A stretch of 6,256 bases of DNA from an uncultured Prevotella sp. (lineage in GTDB: Bacteria; Bacteroidota; Bacteroidia; Bacteroidales; Bacteroidaceae): NCBI GenBank assembly GCA_900543155.1, contig UQQN01000122.1, forward strand, positions 1 through 6,256, written 5' to 3'. A program made the translations under genes and the position numbers. Under the pieces are notes generated by a model that was not told where the DNA came from, did no database searches, and saw nothing but the letters and a program-made list of their open reading frames with translations. Positions 6,138-6,256 of the stretch are shown in pieces; position 1 is the first letter of the stretch, and each line of letters opens with the position of its first letter.

Positions 6138-6256
6138 GTTAGGTAGGGTGTTCAAAATCCGTGAATTTTTTCTGCACGATATTTGATAGAATTGTCAAGA
6201 TTTTTCACGCGCCAGCCTCACCCCGTTAGGTAGGGTGTTCAAAATCCATGATTTTT
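6138..6256. repeat. Start of an 87-bp tandem repeat running off the window
   Basis: A 23-bp sequence beginning GTTAGGTAGGGTG is identical at 6138-6160 and 6225-6247, and similarity continues as GTGAATTTTT versus ATGATTTTT to the window edge. The period is 87 bp and at least 1.3 units are present. Within the unit, CGTGAA (6160-6165) is complementary to TTCACG (6204-6209), and CACCC (6219-6223) to GGGTG (6233-6237), so each unit could form hairpins. The bases before 6138 do not match those before 6225, which marks the left boundary. No ORF is evident. Confidence 0.7.

Noticed and set aside
6138..6256. Possible CRISPR array (two identical 23-bp repeats)
   Set aside because: Only two copies are seen, the 64-bp interval is too long for a spacer, homology continues beyond the 23 bp, and no cas gene is present. 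A tandem repeat explains it better.

Overview
The window looks like chromosomal DNA of a Bacteroidales bacterium, most likely of the Prevotella group. The evidence is a GSCFA-family protein (a family typical of Bacteroidetes), an AdoCbl-dependent ribonucleotide reductase, start codons preceded by A/T-rich stretches instead of Shine-Dalgarno sequences, and several matches to the Bacteroidetes -7 promoter box TAnnTTTG. Genus level is inference only.

Layout. The left end (1-865, minus strand) is a GSCFA-domain protein gene whose 3' end runs off the window. Next comes a 544-bp gap (866-1409). It holds a promoter facing left for the GSCFA gene, a small hairpin, a probable promoter facing right, and a 266-bp MITE-like element (1118-1383) bounded by perfect 18-bp terminal inverted repeats and an ATA/ATA flank. 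The element carries its own promoter-like site facing right and ends 26 bp before the next start codon.

The plus strand then carries yfcE (metallophosphodiesterase, 1410-1964), a class II ribonucleotide reductase nrdJ (2007-4559) and a cytosolic cyclophilin-type prolyl isomerase (4589-5323). They are separated by only 42 and 29 bp and are probably co-transcribed. A terminator-like hairpin (5331-5378) follows, and then a membrane-anchored or lipoprotein-like GH25 lysozyme (5383-6105). After it, at 6138, an 87-bp tandem repeat begins and continues past the right edge.

How the genes fit together: nrdJ supplies deoxynucleotides by a B12-dependent, oxygen-independent route. YfcE and the prolyl isomerase are housekeeping enzymes, and their proximity to nrdJ does not by itself show a shared pathway. 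The GH25 enzyme acts on peptidoglycan in the envelope and looks like a separate transcription unit. No defence system, CRISPR array, tRNA, rRNA or intact transposase gene is visible. The least ordinary parts are the non-coding MITE-like element with its possible promoter, and the terminal tandem repeat.
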